Assembly (NCBI RefSeq): GCF_965638725.1
Contig: NC_134953.1
Coordinates: forward strand, 37,872,854 to 37,936,853
DNA from: Aptenodytes patagonicus
Lineage: Eukaryota; Chordata; Aves; Sphenisciformes; Spheniscidae
Length of the DNA: 64,000 nt
Direction of reading: 5' to 3'
Shown here: piece by piece, positions 22,601 to 35,190 of the stretch
How the letters are laid out: every line of letters begins with the position of its first letter
How positions within the stretch are numbered: the first letter of the stretch is position 1
The notes under the pieces: model-generated
Told to the model about the DNA's origin: nothing
Seen by the model: the letters and a program-made list of their open reading frames with translations, nothing else
Databases searched by the model: none
Translations under genes and position numbers: made by a program

Positions 22601-25600
22601 CCTGAATGTTGCCAAGTCAGTGGGCAGCACAAATTAGGTTTGGTCTGAATGTGGGCCTCCTGGCATGGAGATGATACATTAACAATTTTTAAATAAATGT
22701 AAACAGAAAAATCTACTGTATGAAAGATCAGCACTGTGTGCCCTGTGGCTTCACAGAATCCTTGATACGGTTGTTGATTTGGAACCCTAATGCTCAGCTG
22801 TCATATTGAATGTCAATTCTGTGGCTTCGATTGTCAGACCACGGGGCTCTGCTTGCTGGTGAGAAATGTAAGCTAGGAAAGACGAGATTGTCAGCAATTC
22901 ATGCATCGGAAACAGGGGGTGCCTGAACAAGTGGATTAGTTAAATGCACAAGGCCACTTGGACTGGACAATAGAAGTCTAATAGTTCTGGAGGAATTTTA
23001 AAATAAAGCAGTTCAGCTGCCCCAGTGGTAGCATACAGGCTTACTGAAATGGACTGTTGTTGTCTCAGATGCAGGAAAATGACTGAAAAGTCTTCCTGCA
23101 AATAGGGCTGAAACATCTAAATGAACCTGATACATTGGAGGCTAACTGCATAATTTCTGAACTTAACCGCAGAGTCAGGCCATCTTTTTACACAGAACCT
23201 TAAAAAATGCTGCTGAGAAGTCAAAGTAATTGAGAAGTAAGAGCTAAAATACTGTTCTAGAATGAGGAAATGGTAAAGAAAGGGAAATCTTAAAAGAGCA
23301 GTGAATGGTAAAAAGGGTAATGGTAGAGGGAGGGCACAGATCTCCTGAGTATGTACCCTGATTGCTAGCTGTTTCTGTAGAAATAGTACTATGAGCAGTT
23401 GGATTAAGCTAATGTGGGCATGTCTAGTTGGACTGCAATGCCAGCTTTGTTTTGTTTTGATATACCTTACTGTTAAGACAAGTATTAGGAAGGATTGTGA
23501 CCTTGGATGTTGAGGGTTGTGATGGTCCCAATGTCATGTTGCCTTGGATAGTAACAAATGTTCTGGCATTGACCTTTTAATCTTGTAGTAAGGCCAGTTA
23601 GGTTGTGAATTTAGATGCATGGCTGATGATGGTGTTAACTGTTATAATTTCTTATGGAAGCTCTGAAGAGAATTTAGCCCTGTGCTTTCTTTTAATGTGG
23701 TGTTTTCCAATCTGTCTTCGATGTCCGGGCCCTTAAACATTTTCTGATGAGAGTATGGATGCCTGTGTAGTAAATGTAAGCCTGCTGACAATCTTGCTTA
23801 GTTACCTTTGTGGACATTTCAGACTGTAAGTTAGTCTGTTAATAGACTACAGTAACCATGCACAGGGTATGGGATATAGCCACTGCTCTCGTGCTTCTGG
23901 CTTTGCCTGCAGTTGAACTTTGCCATATTCTTGTCACCTGATGATTTTCATTACGCAAAGTGGGTTATCTCTGTTCTAGAGTATAGTTTTTTAGAAAGAG
24001 AGGCAAGGATGATCTCATGGGAAGCTTTCCATGTCGTGGCAGAGACTTCAAAGAATTATGGAGTTAATTGTGGAGAGTAGAGCTTGGCAGTGTTGTGTTC
24101 AGTGACTTGTGCTGGCAGACCAGTGGTGTGCTGCATTATGTATCAGTCCTAGCATTTTATAATACAGGGTTTGTAGACTTGAATTTTGAGAATAACATAA
24201 GTTTGTGGATAGGTGCTCATGATACTTGCTAGGTTGGTGTGAATTTCTGATCTGCTATGGATGGGGAGTGGACACAATTTTGCCATTGTGATTTAACTAT
24301 CATTTAATAAACTAAATTCAGAGTGTACATTAGTAAATACAGTTTTGTTGCAACTCTGAACTTGCCTTTCAGGGGAGGGAAAGCATTTATTAGTAACTTT
24401 ATAATAAGAGATTTTATACAAACAAATCTGAGTAATTTGTCATATATATAAAGAAAGTCTGTTAAGTTTCCTCCTCTCCTCCTTTATTTAACCTGAGAAA
24501 TAGGAAGAACACTGCATCTGGTTTGCCTGATCTCTCTGGAGAGTGTGTCTTGGAAGCAGTGTGGAGGGAAGAAGGTCTCTCAGGATTTTTAGTAAAAGCT
24601 GTCACGGAGTGGTTTAAGCAGATTTACTTTTCACATTAAAACCTGCTGTTTCCTGATAGATGCTGATAAAAAGCAAACAAAAAACACCCCAAAATTGTAA
24701 TTAGTTTGTTCCATAACATGTTGGCTGCAGGTTCCCACCTTTATGCTTTCCTATCAAGTACCAGGGAGAGCATCTCTCATACTGACCTCATCTTCATGGC
24801 AGTTCTTACTCTGCTGCGGTTTAAGATTGTCCTTTTCCACAATAGGCTCAATCGTTGATTGTGTTTAATTTAGGGAGAAATCATTTGAGTCTCTTCAGCA
24901 TGGCAAAGGCTCCCTCTCTCCAAAGTAATGAGACTATGAGCCATGATCTTCGCGTCAGCAGAATTGATTTAATTTTGAGCAAACTAAAAAAATGTTACTT
25001 TCTTTCTGCAGGTGAAGTTCTAAAAAACTTAAATAAGTTCTACAAAAGAAAAGAAATCCAAAGACTAGGAGCAGAAAATGGTTTAGATGGTAAGAAAATG
25101 TTCTAAGGTTTTTTTTTTTTAATGTGAAATCTGTTTTTATTTGGATATGGTATTAGGTAGATCTGATCTTTTATGGGTCCCACGACACTGCTTGTTTAGG
25201 TTGTCTCTGTCACTCAGTTCAAATAACCTTTATATTTACTTGTAGTATCTCATGTTAAGGTATGGTTTTTAATGGCCTACTTCAGTGTTTTGTTGGGTGT
25301 TTACAGATATGGTTTTGTGATCCCAGTCACGTTCACTTTGTTCCTTTTTTTTGCAGCTCGCCTGTTTCACCAAGCGTTTATAAGCTTTAGGAAGTATATC
25401 ATGGAATCCAGTTCTGTGAGTGCTGATTTGCATATTATTCTCAATGATATATGCTGTGGTGCAGGCAAGTATCTGGAGTGCTTGTAAAATAAAATACGCA
25501 TTTTTTTTCTTGTTTTTGACTTGTATGCTTACCTGTGTACCTGCAGACCCCCCCTACTATGCTGTAAAAGAGGTTCAAAATCACTGCTTCCCTGTCAGAA

Positions 25601-28600
25601 ACATTTGTGCCCATCCTATGGAGCGTTCTGTCCTTAAATCTTCTGAAGTGGAAACAAAAGAGGTGGAGGTCTTAGCAAGAAGCAGCCTGTTGTTTTATAG
25701 CATCTGCTCATTGCTGAAATGAGAACAGTACTGTTCCATTTATTCCTCTTTTAAAAATTCAGTAGTCACTAGGGGGCACTTTGAGAGCTTTCTCCTGGCC
25801 AGGTGGCTTTAAGTACTTGGGACTACAGCTCTGTGACTATGCTTTGTTTCCGTGTGGCACTAATAGAAGTGAGTGTTGTTTGCTTGCTTAGTGCATTGTG
25901 TGTTGTAATCAACGGCACTTAACTAAGAGGTGATGCTAGCTGGTAGCATCAGAAACAGCCTTCTCCACAGTTTGAGCTGCAGAACTTTGGCGTAGTATAT
26001 GTGTTGTTAATGATGGTAATTTAAAGGTTACAGTGACCATTAGTTTTGTCTTAAAATGTAAATGTGTAGATTGTAAATGTTTACTGTCTTAGGAGATTTA
26101 AAGTGTCTTTTTATATTAGTTGTGCATAAAATCTTCCACATGATTTCCTCACTTCTGCTCCTTATTTACTTATGTATGAGCATTGTTTATGAATGCCTTA
26201 AAACTCACGTATATAGGAGTGTAAAGGGTTGTTTATTGTGGCAGTTTTGAAGTTTTTTAGTTGAGTTTTGCTTGTCCAAAGATGATAATTGAAAATACTA
26301 CAGTTTTTACGTTCTTTAAATTTTTCACAATAATTTTGATTCATTGAATACTAATTCTCAAAAAAAACCCCAAACCAAACCAAAAAACCCCCACTGCTTT
26401 TTTTTGTGTGTGTGTTTGATAATAACTGTTTTTTAGATCCAGATAGTTCTTTGAAATTCTATGAGAGCTGGACAATTGGAGTGTGACCTGAAATGAGACC
26501 TTTAAGGCCACATGTCTACTCTGCAAATGTTCAGAAGAGTGAACCTGCATGTCTCTTCTGAGTTGATTTTCCTATTTTTGTTTTCTCACCTAGGGATTGG
26601 AGACTCACATTTCTGAACCAGCATCCCCCGTCTTAGTAGCTTAGGGAAGCTGCAAGCTATTCTGTTTTTCTCTGTTTATTCATAAAGTAATTTTAGAAGC
26701 TTTTATTTTATTTTATTCCAAGGCAGCACATTAATTTAGGAAGAAAAGGCTAAAATCTTCTTAGGACAGAAAAACTATTTCTCATTCAGCTTTTCCATAG
26801 CTTCTCATTTAGAAGTTCTCTAGACATGTAGGCTAACCAGAGTGAATATACTGAAATAAGATTTTTTTTTTTCATACTATTGTATTTGCATTATGTTGCT
26901 TAATGAGTCCATGTACTCATGTTAGTTTACCTTTCTGCCATTGGGATAATTATTGAACTTTGTAGAGAGCCAGAAGTTGAAAGAATTACGTAAGTGTGTG
27001 GTGGAAGTAGTAGACTTTTTTTTTTTTTTTAAAAAAGTTTATTATGAAGATACACACCTTCAGACAAGCATGCAAACTTTCTTAAAAGGATTTGTCTTCT
27101 AGGTCATGTGGATGATCTCTTCCCATTTTTCCTGAGGCATGCAAAGCAGATCTTTCCGATGCTGGACTGTATGGATGATCTGCGCAAGATCAGTGATTTA
27201 AGATTGCCGCCCAACTGGTCAGTGTGTTTAAGTGGTTGCAGTGTTTTCTTTTCTTAGTGTCATAGAATTTCATAGTCTGTGGACTTAAGCTTTATGATGT
27301 ATAATTGTACTATATTTTCAGTTCGATTTCTCTGTTTTTACAATAATTTGTGTCAGGAACTCTTATCTTTGTTACAAGATATATTGCAATCAATTAAAAG
27401 GAAAATAAGATTATATCAGCTATGAAAGTTGCTGAGTTGGTATTGCCTTTCCAGAAAGCTGTCTTCTGGCTGTATCTGTTTGGGAGGTAGCACGCCAGAA
27501 CATTAAAATGTTAATATACCCAAGGAGAGAGACCACAGTAATGAGAATTATTTTGAAGGCATCGTGTGAATTCCACTCTAAATCTTTGAAAGCATTGTAT
27601 CATTTAGAAGATGAATGTATAAGACATAGTAACCTCTTTATACTGTCTCTATTTAAGAACTTGATCTTTCAACACACATTAAAAAGTCTATTAATAAGTA
27701 AGTGTTTAAGCTAATTTGCAGTTTCCCCTGAATCAGTATCCAGAACACCAGATAAATGTTCAACAGATCTGCTTTTCTGTGTATGTTTTAGGTATCCAGA
27801 TGCCAGGGCTATTCAGAGAAAGATAATATTCCATGCTGGTCCTACAAACAGTGGAAAAACTTACCATGCTATTCAGAGATTTTTGTCAGCAAAATCTGGA
27901 ATATACTGTGGTCCACTAAAACTTCTGGCTCATGAGATCTTCCAAAAGAGTAATGATGCTGTCAGTATATTACTTACCTACATCCTTAGTACTGGAACAG
28001 TCTCATGAATGCATGTTTGTAAAGTACTGTGGTTGCTTAAGGTAGTCCGTGAAGCAGTGTGCTTGAATGGGTGCCTTTGCTTTGCAGTAGTGTCAGCTCA
28101 TGTGAATACCAGTTGTGCATTTCTGCCTTAGGTGTGCAGAATGGAACATCATTTCCCCAAATGGAACATCACTTTCCCCAAAGCACATGCTGTGCAATCA
28201 TCCCTGTAACCTGCCTCCATTTTCCTGTAATTTTTCCCTCCCTGGGTTTAGCCAGGTTCTACTATTAGCTTTTTCATTATGGAAACCATGGCTTCTTTTG
28301 CCCCTGACCTTTATTTTAGCTTGTACAGAAGAAATTACCCTTGCTTAACTCCCCTCAGCCTTCTGCTTCAATGTTTAAATATATGTCACTCAACCACCTA
28401 ATAAAAAGTTCTGCAGCTTCAGATGTGTTGAGTTGGAGTGCCCTGTATCAGGTCCCTAGAGGAAGCTTTCATTAGTACTTTTTTTTTATTGCTTCCAGCA
28501 TCTTTCTGAAGGCTCCTCACCAGTGTGTTTCCAGCTGCGCAGAACCACACCAGTTCTGAAGCATTACAATAACATATCACATGTTAATGCAGCATAGTGT

Positions 28601-31600
28601 GTAGGTATGGTAGGGTTTACCAAATGATCTTGTGATTTCTCTTTTTTTGATGTCTATGATTTAGAATTTGTAACTCCTATTATTGGTTTATCAGAGCAAC
28701 ACCTAAGAAAGATTGTCTTGTCCTAGGAGATATCTGTAACGTGTACTGTGTAGTGAATGTGGATACCATGTAGTGATGTTCCTTGTTAGTAGAGTTACTG
28801 CACTGTTTTCCCATGTGTTTAGTGTGTGTGAAGGCTTTTCACTTGGCAGCTCATGGATCATATGTAGCCCTTGAGGCTTAAACAGGGCTTCCTGCATGGC
28901 TCTACAAGTCAGGTGGGTATGGAAGGAGCAGCCATCTGCCTGAGATTCAGCAAGCGTAGAGCTGACAGAGGGTGGTGGCCCCTGCTGTCTCTCACAGCTA
29001 GTCCTCATGAACTCTTGCTGTGTGAGTATAAGGCAGCAGGTGAGACACCCAACAGGGCAATCACCAAATGAACTGGAGGAGGCTGGAGCTTGCAAGGCTC
29101 TTTCACTGCTGGGCCTTGCTTTATGAGTCCCTTGTACTACAGCTTTTCTGACAGTTCTTTTGTTGCAGATGTGACAGCTCTGAAATGCTCAGAGGAAGAT
29201 GTAATCTCCTGCAGGAGTAGGGGAGGGCATCTAATTACAGATACTACCTCTTCATTATACCCTTCAGTCTGATAGGACTTAAATACAGGGCCCAAGTCTC
29301 AAAAGGCTGAGTAGTTATTTTCTGGATAGCTTCCATTACACTGTCTTAGAAGCTACTTTAAGAAACTGATTTTTTTTTTCCCCTTTGGAAAGGGGATTCT
29401 GTTATATTAAAGAAACTTAACGTGAGTTTTCTGAATTCCTTTAGAATGTGCCATGTGACTTGGTGACAGGAGAAGAGCGTGTGTATGCCAATGAAGATGC
29501 CAGACAAGCTCCTCATATTGCTTGTACCATTGAAATGTGCAGCACTAATACGCCTTGTATGTACACATAATTGTTTCAGTCATATCTATGGTATCTTTAT
29601 GTGTATTATTGCTTGGACTTTGAAGTAGCTGAGCTATTCCTTTTCACTCTTATTTGAACAATTTCTGAACTACGTTAGAGCAGTTAATAAAACCTGGATC
29701 ATCTCAGAATAGCTTTGTGGTGGTAGAGGATTAACTTGATTTGAGCAACCTTTTTTAGAAAACCTTCGAGTTCCTTCCTGTGTTGTATTGCTGTTCTAGA
29801 TGCTCTTCCTTGGTGCATCATATTTTTCATTTTTGTTTTAAGATGAAGTTGCTGTGATTGATGAAATTCAGATGATCAGAGATCCTGCCAGAGGGTGGGC
29901 TTGGACAAGAGCCCTTCTAGGTAAGCTTGTTTGTGTTGACAATGAATGAATTTAATGTGACTATAAATGGCACATTGAATTCAAGCTTAGCAGTCAGTAT
30001 ATTCATAAGTGGTTACAATATGTGATGCAAAATAAAAGCGAGTATTGTTTCTTCATATGTCTTGAAGACAACTTCCTGACACAGCTGGTAAGTGAGCCTA
30101 CCAGGGGAGGTGCCTCGCTTGACCTGCTGTTTACCAACAGAGAAGGACTGGTGGGAGATGTGGTGGTCGGAGGCCGTCTTGGGCTTAGCGACCATGAAAT
30201 GATAGAATTCTCGCTTCTTGGTGAAGTAAGGAGGGGGGGGCAGCAAAACCACAACCATGGACTTCCGGAGGGCGGACTTTGGCCTGTTCAGGACGGTGGT
30301 TGAGAGAGTCCCTTGGGAGACGGTCCTGAAGGGCAAAGGGGTCCAGGAAGGCTGGACGATCTTCAAGAAGGAAGTCTTAAAGGCGCAGGAGCAGGCTGTC
30401 CCTGTACGCCGTAAGAAGAATGGGCGGGGAAGACGACCGGCCTGGCTGAACGGGGAGCTCTTGCTGGGACTCAGGAAAAAAAGGAGAGTTTACCGCTTGT
30501 GGAAGAAGGGGCAGGCGACTCAAGAAGAGTACAGGGATCTCGTTAGGTCGTGCAGAGAAGAAATGAGAAAGGCAAAAGCCCAGCTAGAACGCAATCTGGC
30601 CGCTGTCGTTAAAGACAACAAAAAAAGTTTTTACAAATATATTAATGACAAGAAGAGAGCCAAGGAGAATCTCCATCCTTTATTGGATGCAGGGGGGAAC
30701 ATTGTCACTGAGGATGAGGAAAAGGCTGAGGTACTCAATGCCTTCTTTGCCTCAGTCTTTAACAGGCAGAGCAGTTATCCTCAGGGTACTCGGCCCCCCG
30801 AGCTGGAAGACAGGGACGGCGAGCAGGATGAACCCCCCGTAATCCAAGAGGAAGCAGTCAATGACCTGCTATGCCACCTGGACGCTCACAAGTCTATGGG
30901 GCTGGATGGGATCCACCCGAGAGTGCTGAGGGAGCTGGCGGAGGTGCTCGCCAAGCCGCTCTCCATCATTTATCAGCAGTCCTGGTTAACGGGGGAGGTC
31001 CCGGATGACTGGAGGCTTGCCAATGTGACGCCCATCTACAAGAAGGGCTGGAAACAGGATCCGGGGAACTACAGGCCTGTCAGCCTGACCTCGGTGCCGG
31101 GGAAGATTATGGAGCGGTTCATCTTGAGGGTGCTCACAAGGCATGAGCGGGACAACCAGGGGATCCGGCCTAGCCAGCACGGATTCATGAAAGGCAGGTC
31201 CTGCTTGACCAACCTGATCTCCTTCTATGACCAGGTGACCCGCCTAGTGGATGAGGGAAAGGCTGTGGATGTGGTCTACCTGGACTTCAGCAAGGCCTTT
31301 GACACTGTCTCCCACAGCATTCTCCTAGAGAAGCTGGCGACTCACGGCTTAGACAGGTGGACTCTGCGCTGGGTCAAAAACTGGCTGGACGGCCAGGCCC
31401 AGAGAGTTGTGGTGAATGGAGTTAAATCCAGTTGGCGGCCGGTCATGAGCGGTGTTCCCCAGGGCTCAGTACTGGGGCCGGTCTTGTTTAATATCTTTAT
31501 TGATGATCTGGATGAGGGGATTGAGTGCACCCTCAGTAAGTTTGGAGATGACACCAAGCTGGGCGGGAGTGTTGATCTGCTCGAGGGTAGGAAGGCTCTG

Positions 31601-34600
31601 CAGAGGGACCTGGACAGGCTGGATCGATGGGCCCAGGCCAACTGTATGAGGTTCAACAAGGCCAAGTGCTGGGTCCTGCACTTTGGTCACAACAACCCCA
31701 TGCAGCGCTACAGGCTTGGGGAAGAGTGGCTGGAAAGCTGCCTGTTGGAAAAGGACCTGGGGGTGTTGGTCGACAGCCGGCTGAACATGAGCCGGCAGTG
31801 TGCCCAGGCGGCCAAGGCGGCCAATGGCATCCTGGCCTGTATCAGAAATAGTGTGGCCAGCAGGAGTAGGGAAGTGATCGTGCCCCTGTACTCGGCCCTG
31901 GTGAGGCCGCACCTCGAATACTGTGTTCAGTTTTGGGCCCCTCACTACAAGAAGGACGTCGAGGTGCTGGAGCGTGTCCAGAGAAGGGCAACGAGGCTGG
32001 TGAGGGGTCTGGAGAACAAGTCTTATGAGGAGCGGCTGAGGGAACTGGGACTGTTCAGCCTGGAGAAAAGGAGGCTGAGGGGAGACCTCATCGCTCTCTA
32101 CAACTACCTGAAAGGAGGTTGTAGCGAGGTGGGTGTTGGTCTTTTCTCCGAAGTAACAAGTGATAGGACGAGAGGAAATGGCCTCAAGTTGCGCCAGGGG
32201 AGGTTTAGATTGGATGTAAGGAAAAATTTATTTCCTGAAAGAGTGGTGAAACATTGGAAGAGGCTGCCCAGGGAAGTGGTTGAGTCCCCATCCCTGGAGG
32301 TATTTAAAAGACGTGTAGATGAGTCTCTTAGGGACATGGTTTAGTGGGCATGGTGGTGTTGGGTTGACGGTTGGACTTGATGATCTTAGAGGTCTTTTCC
32401 AACCTTAATGATTCTATGATTCTATGATTCTCACAGCAAGTTAGAGAGAGATACTCTGCCTCAAAGGATTTGTCTGTATGGCAGCAAGTTACCTGTCATG
32501 TTTTACTTAATGAATGTTTTTTAAAAATTTTATTCTCTAAGTTATACAGATGCCTCTTTTAGTTTTGATTCCTTGGATAATACAGAGTCTTTGTGTTGTA
32601 ACACCGTGCTGTCCTTTTACATTGATTATTTTCTAGAAGTATGCTTTTTTTGTTCAATTAAAACAACACAATTTTTCAGAGGTTTCGTTATGAAGAGATA
32701 CTGTTAAGTGTATGGCAACGTGGCGAACTTTAAATATTTTGTAGTGTTAATTTCAAATGGCTCATTTATAGAGCTGCATTGATCTGTTAAATTCTTTGAA
32801 GAATGCTTCTTTTGATAATTTTGTAATTTTTCAAGAGGAATTTTTGAAACTCATTTTTCCTCAGGTTTTGAACAGAAATTTGGAATCTGGTTTCCCCCCA
32901 CCCTTCCCTTCACTGCTTTTGATGATAAGTTTAACAGGATGATTTGTCACACTTCCCCTACCTCCTATTTTTTTCCCTTTTTCTATTCTGACTGCATTAG
33001 AGATGTATTCATAATTTTAGAAAGTCATGCAGAAAATAAAGCTCTTCAGTTCTGCTGTGGTTTGGGAGTTAGTAAAACATTAGTAGTAAATAAAACATAC
33101 TCAAAGCTTTGCTCCATTTGTTCAGTGGTTGAGGGTACCTCTTGTTTTGGCTGAGAGGGTGCAACAAGGTATTAGCTGCTCTGATTATCATACTAATGGA
33201 TTTCCAAGCATCACTTGCTGATATGAGATCAAGAGCAGCTCTAAGGAAGTAGCATATTGTGGGAGAGGCTTTAGGTACTGATTTGGGATGTCGAAGGAGG
33301 TGAAATACAGCCCTCATTGATGTGTTTAACAAGCAAAATGTAGTTTTTAGGTAATGTAAAAGTCAGCTAAAGCTACTGTTGTCTCTAAATATGTAACATT
33401 TTGCATTTTATTTCATTGGGTCTTGTTCAGGACTCTGTGCGGAAGAAATCCACGTTTGTGGAGAAGCTGCTGCTATTGACTTGGTGACAGAGCTCATGTA
33501 CACTACAGGGGAGGAAATTGAAGTAAGCTTTTAATTCTGTAAAGTTATGGACAGAACATCAGGTCCTTCTTGCTGGAAAACAGGCCAAAATTTAGGGTCT
33601 TTTGGGGGTATCACTGATGAAAGTTATTCTTGCAGGAATTCTTGTTAAAATGTTTCTCAATTCCGGTAAACCAAAGGAGATGTTGCAAACTTGTTTAGTG
33701 TTTGTTTGTTTTTTTTTTTTTTCCCCATAGTGGTATTGTTTTGCTTAAAGAAGATAAGTGCTTTGCTGAGTTCCCCTCAGGGAATGCTACAGCTGTTTAG
33801 GGGCTTTCTTTACAGTTCTGTTCTTCCTGGATGGCACAGTGCCCGCAAGTTTGTTGAGGTTACTGGATCTGTTGATAATTATTCTCCATACGATGAGGAA
33901 AGGAGTTAAAAGAGCTAACACCTACAGAAGAAAGTGACTGAAAGATCTCTGAAACCCAGCTTTACTGTCATAATATTTTTTTTTTCTTGGGACGATTCCT
34001 TTGTGAAGAGTATTTAAAAACATAAAATTTAGTCCTAAGAAAGTCCAGCCTGCGTGATTTCCTGGTGAATTAGCTCTAGCTTTATATATCTGTGTGTGGT
34101 GGGGCATGTAATTCTGAAAGGGGACCAGCTACAGCATTCAGATGACTGAGTGAAAACAGACTCTCATTGATAGAATTGCTACATAGCCTGCATACTTCTT
34201 TTCTTGAATCTAGTTTACATGTAAAAATATATAGTTCTTCTGTTTCTTGAAAAGGCCGTATAGTTCTCAGCTTGGGAAGTGCTGCAAGTATGCAAGTGCA
34301 TAAGGTGTATGTAACCTTCTCCCCAGTAATTATCCCTTCAGGACTGTGAGAGGTCCCTCAGTGTTACAATCAATTGTGATAATAACCATGCTGGCTGATA
34401 TTCCACAGGAATTTTTCATTTACAAACATATTATCTTTGACAACTCCTTTGATTCTAGGTCCGAAACTACAAGAGACTCACTCCTCTTACTGTGCTGGAT
34501 TATGCCTTAGAATCTTTAGATAACCTCCGTCCTGGGGACTGCATTGTCTGTTTCAGTAAGAATGACATTTACTCTATCAGTCGACAGATTGAAGCCAGAG

Positions 34601-35151
34601 GATTAGAATGTGCTGTCATATATGGCAGTCTGCCACCAGGTAAAGCACTCTTCCTTTTATTTTTAAGGGAACGTTCTGCTTCTTGCTGCTTTCTTAGAAA
34701 AACTTTTAAAATGAAGCAGTACAAGTTTTCCTAGTTTTGCACCTCTATATAGTTAGAGAAAGTAATCAACTTTTGTTGACTGGTGTTTTAATCTTGGGAT
34801 TAGACCTTTATTATGTACTTCATATTGATCTCCAGATAGATGTATAATTGAATGAGGTCTACACACAGCTCTGGGAATGATTTAAATCCCTCCTGCCCCC
34901 TTCCCCCAACAACAGCCAAATACCAATTTTTTTTTTTTTCCTCAGCCTATTATAAAGGCATTGGGCTTAATGATACATTGTCTTTGTTTGTAAGAAGAAT
35001 TTGCTATGTGAAGTGTTTTGTCATTCTGTTTTAGGAACAAAACTTGAACAGGCAAAGAAATTCAATGATCCTGATGATCCATGCAAAATTTTAGTTGCTA
35101 CAGATGCAATTGGAATGGGACTCAATTTGTAAGTACTTGGAGCAGGTTATG

Positions 35152-35190
<39 letters not shown>

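Larger units (their letters stand above)
29921..33430 (+). other. SUPV3L1: SUPV3L1 intron 7 (host of CR1 insertion)
   Basis: About 3.5 kb, of which roughly 2.4 kb is the CR1 element at 30050-32431. The non-CR1 part is AT-rich without further recognised elements. Confidence 0.85.

Noticed and set aside
23620-23670. Second box C/D-like pattern (TGATGA then CTGA) in SUPV3L1 intron 1
   Set aside because: The C box lacks the leading purine and there is no flanking stem.
28703-29095. 130-codon open frame on the - strand in SUPV3L1 intron 5
   Set aside because: No start context, domain or homologue that I recognise; intronic AT/GC balance allows such frames by chance.
30003-30366. Open frames on the - strand over the start of the CR1 element
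   Set aside because: Shadows of the CR1 endonuclease/RT coding on the + strand.
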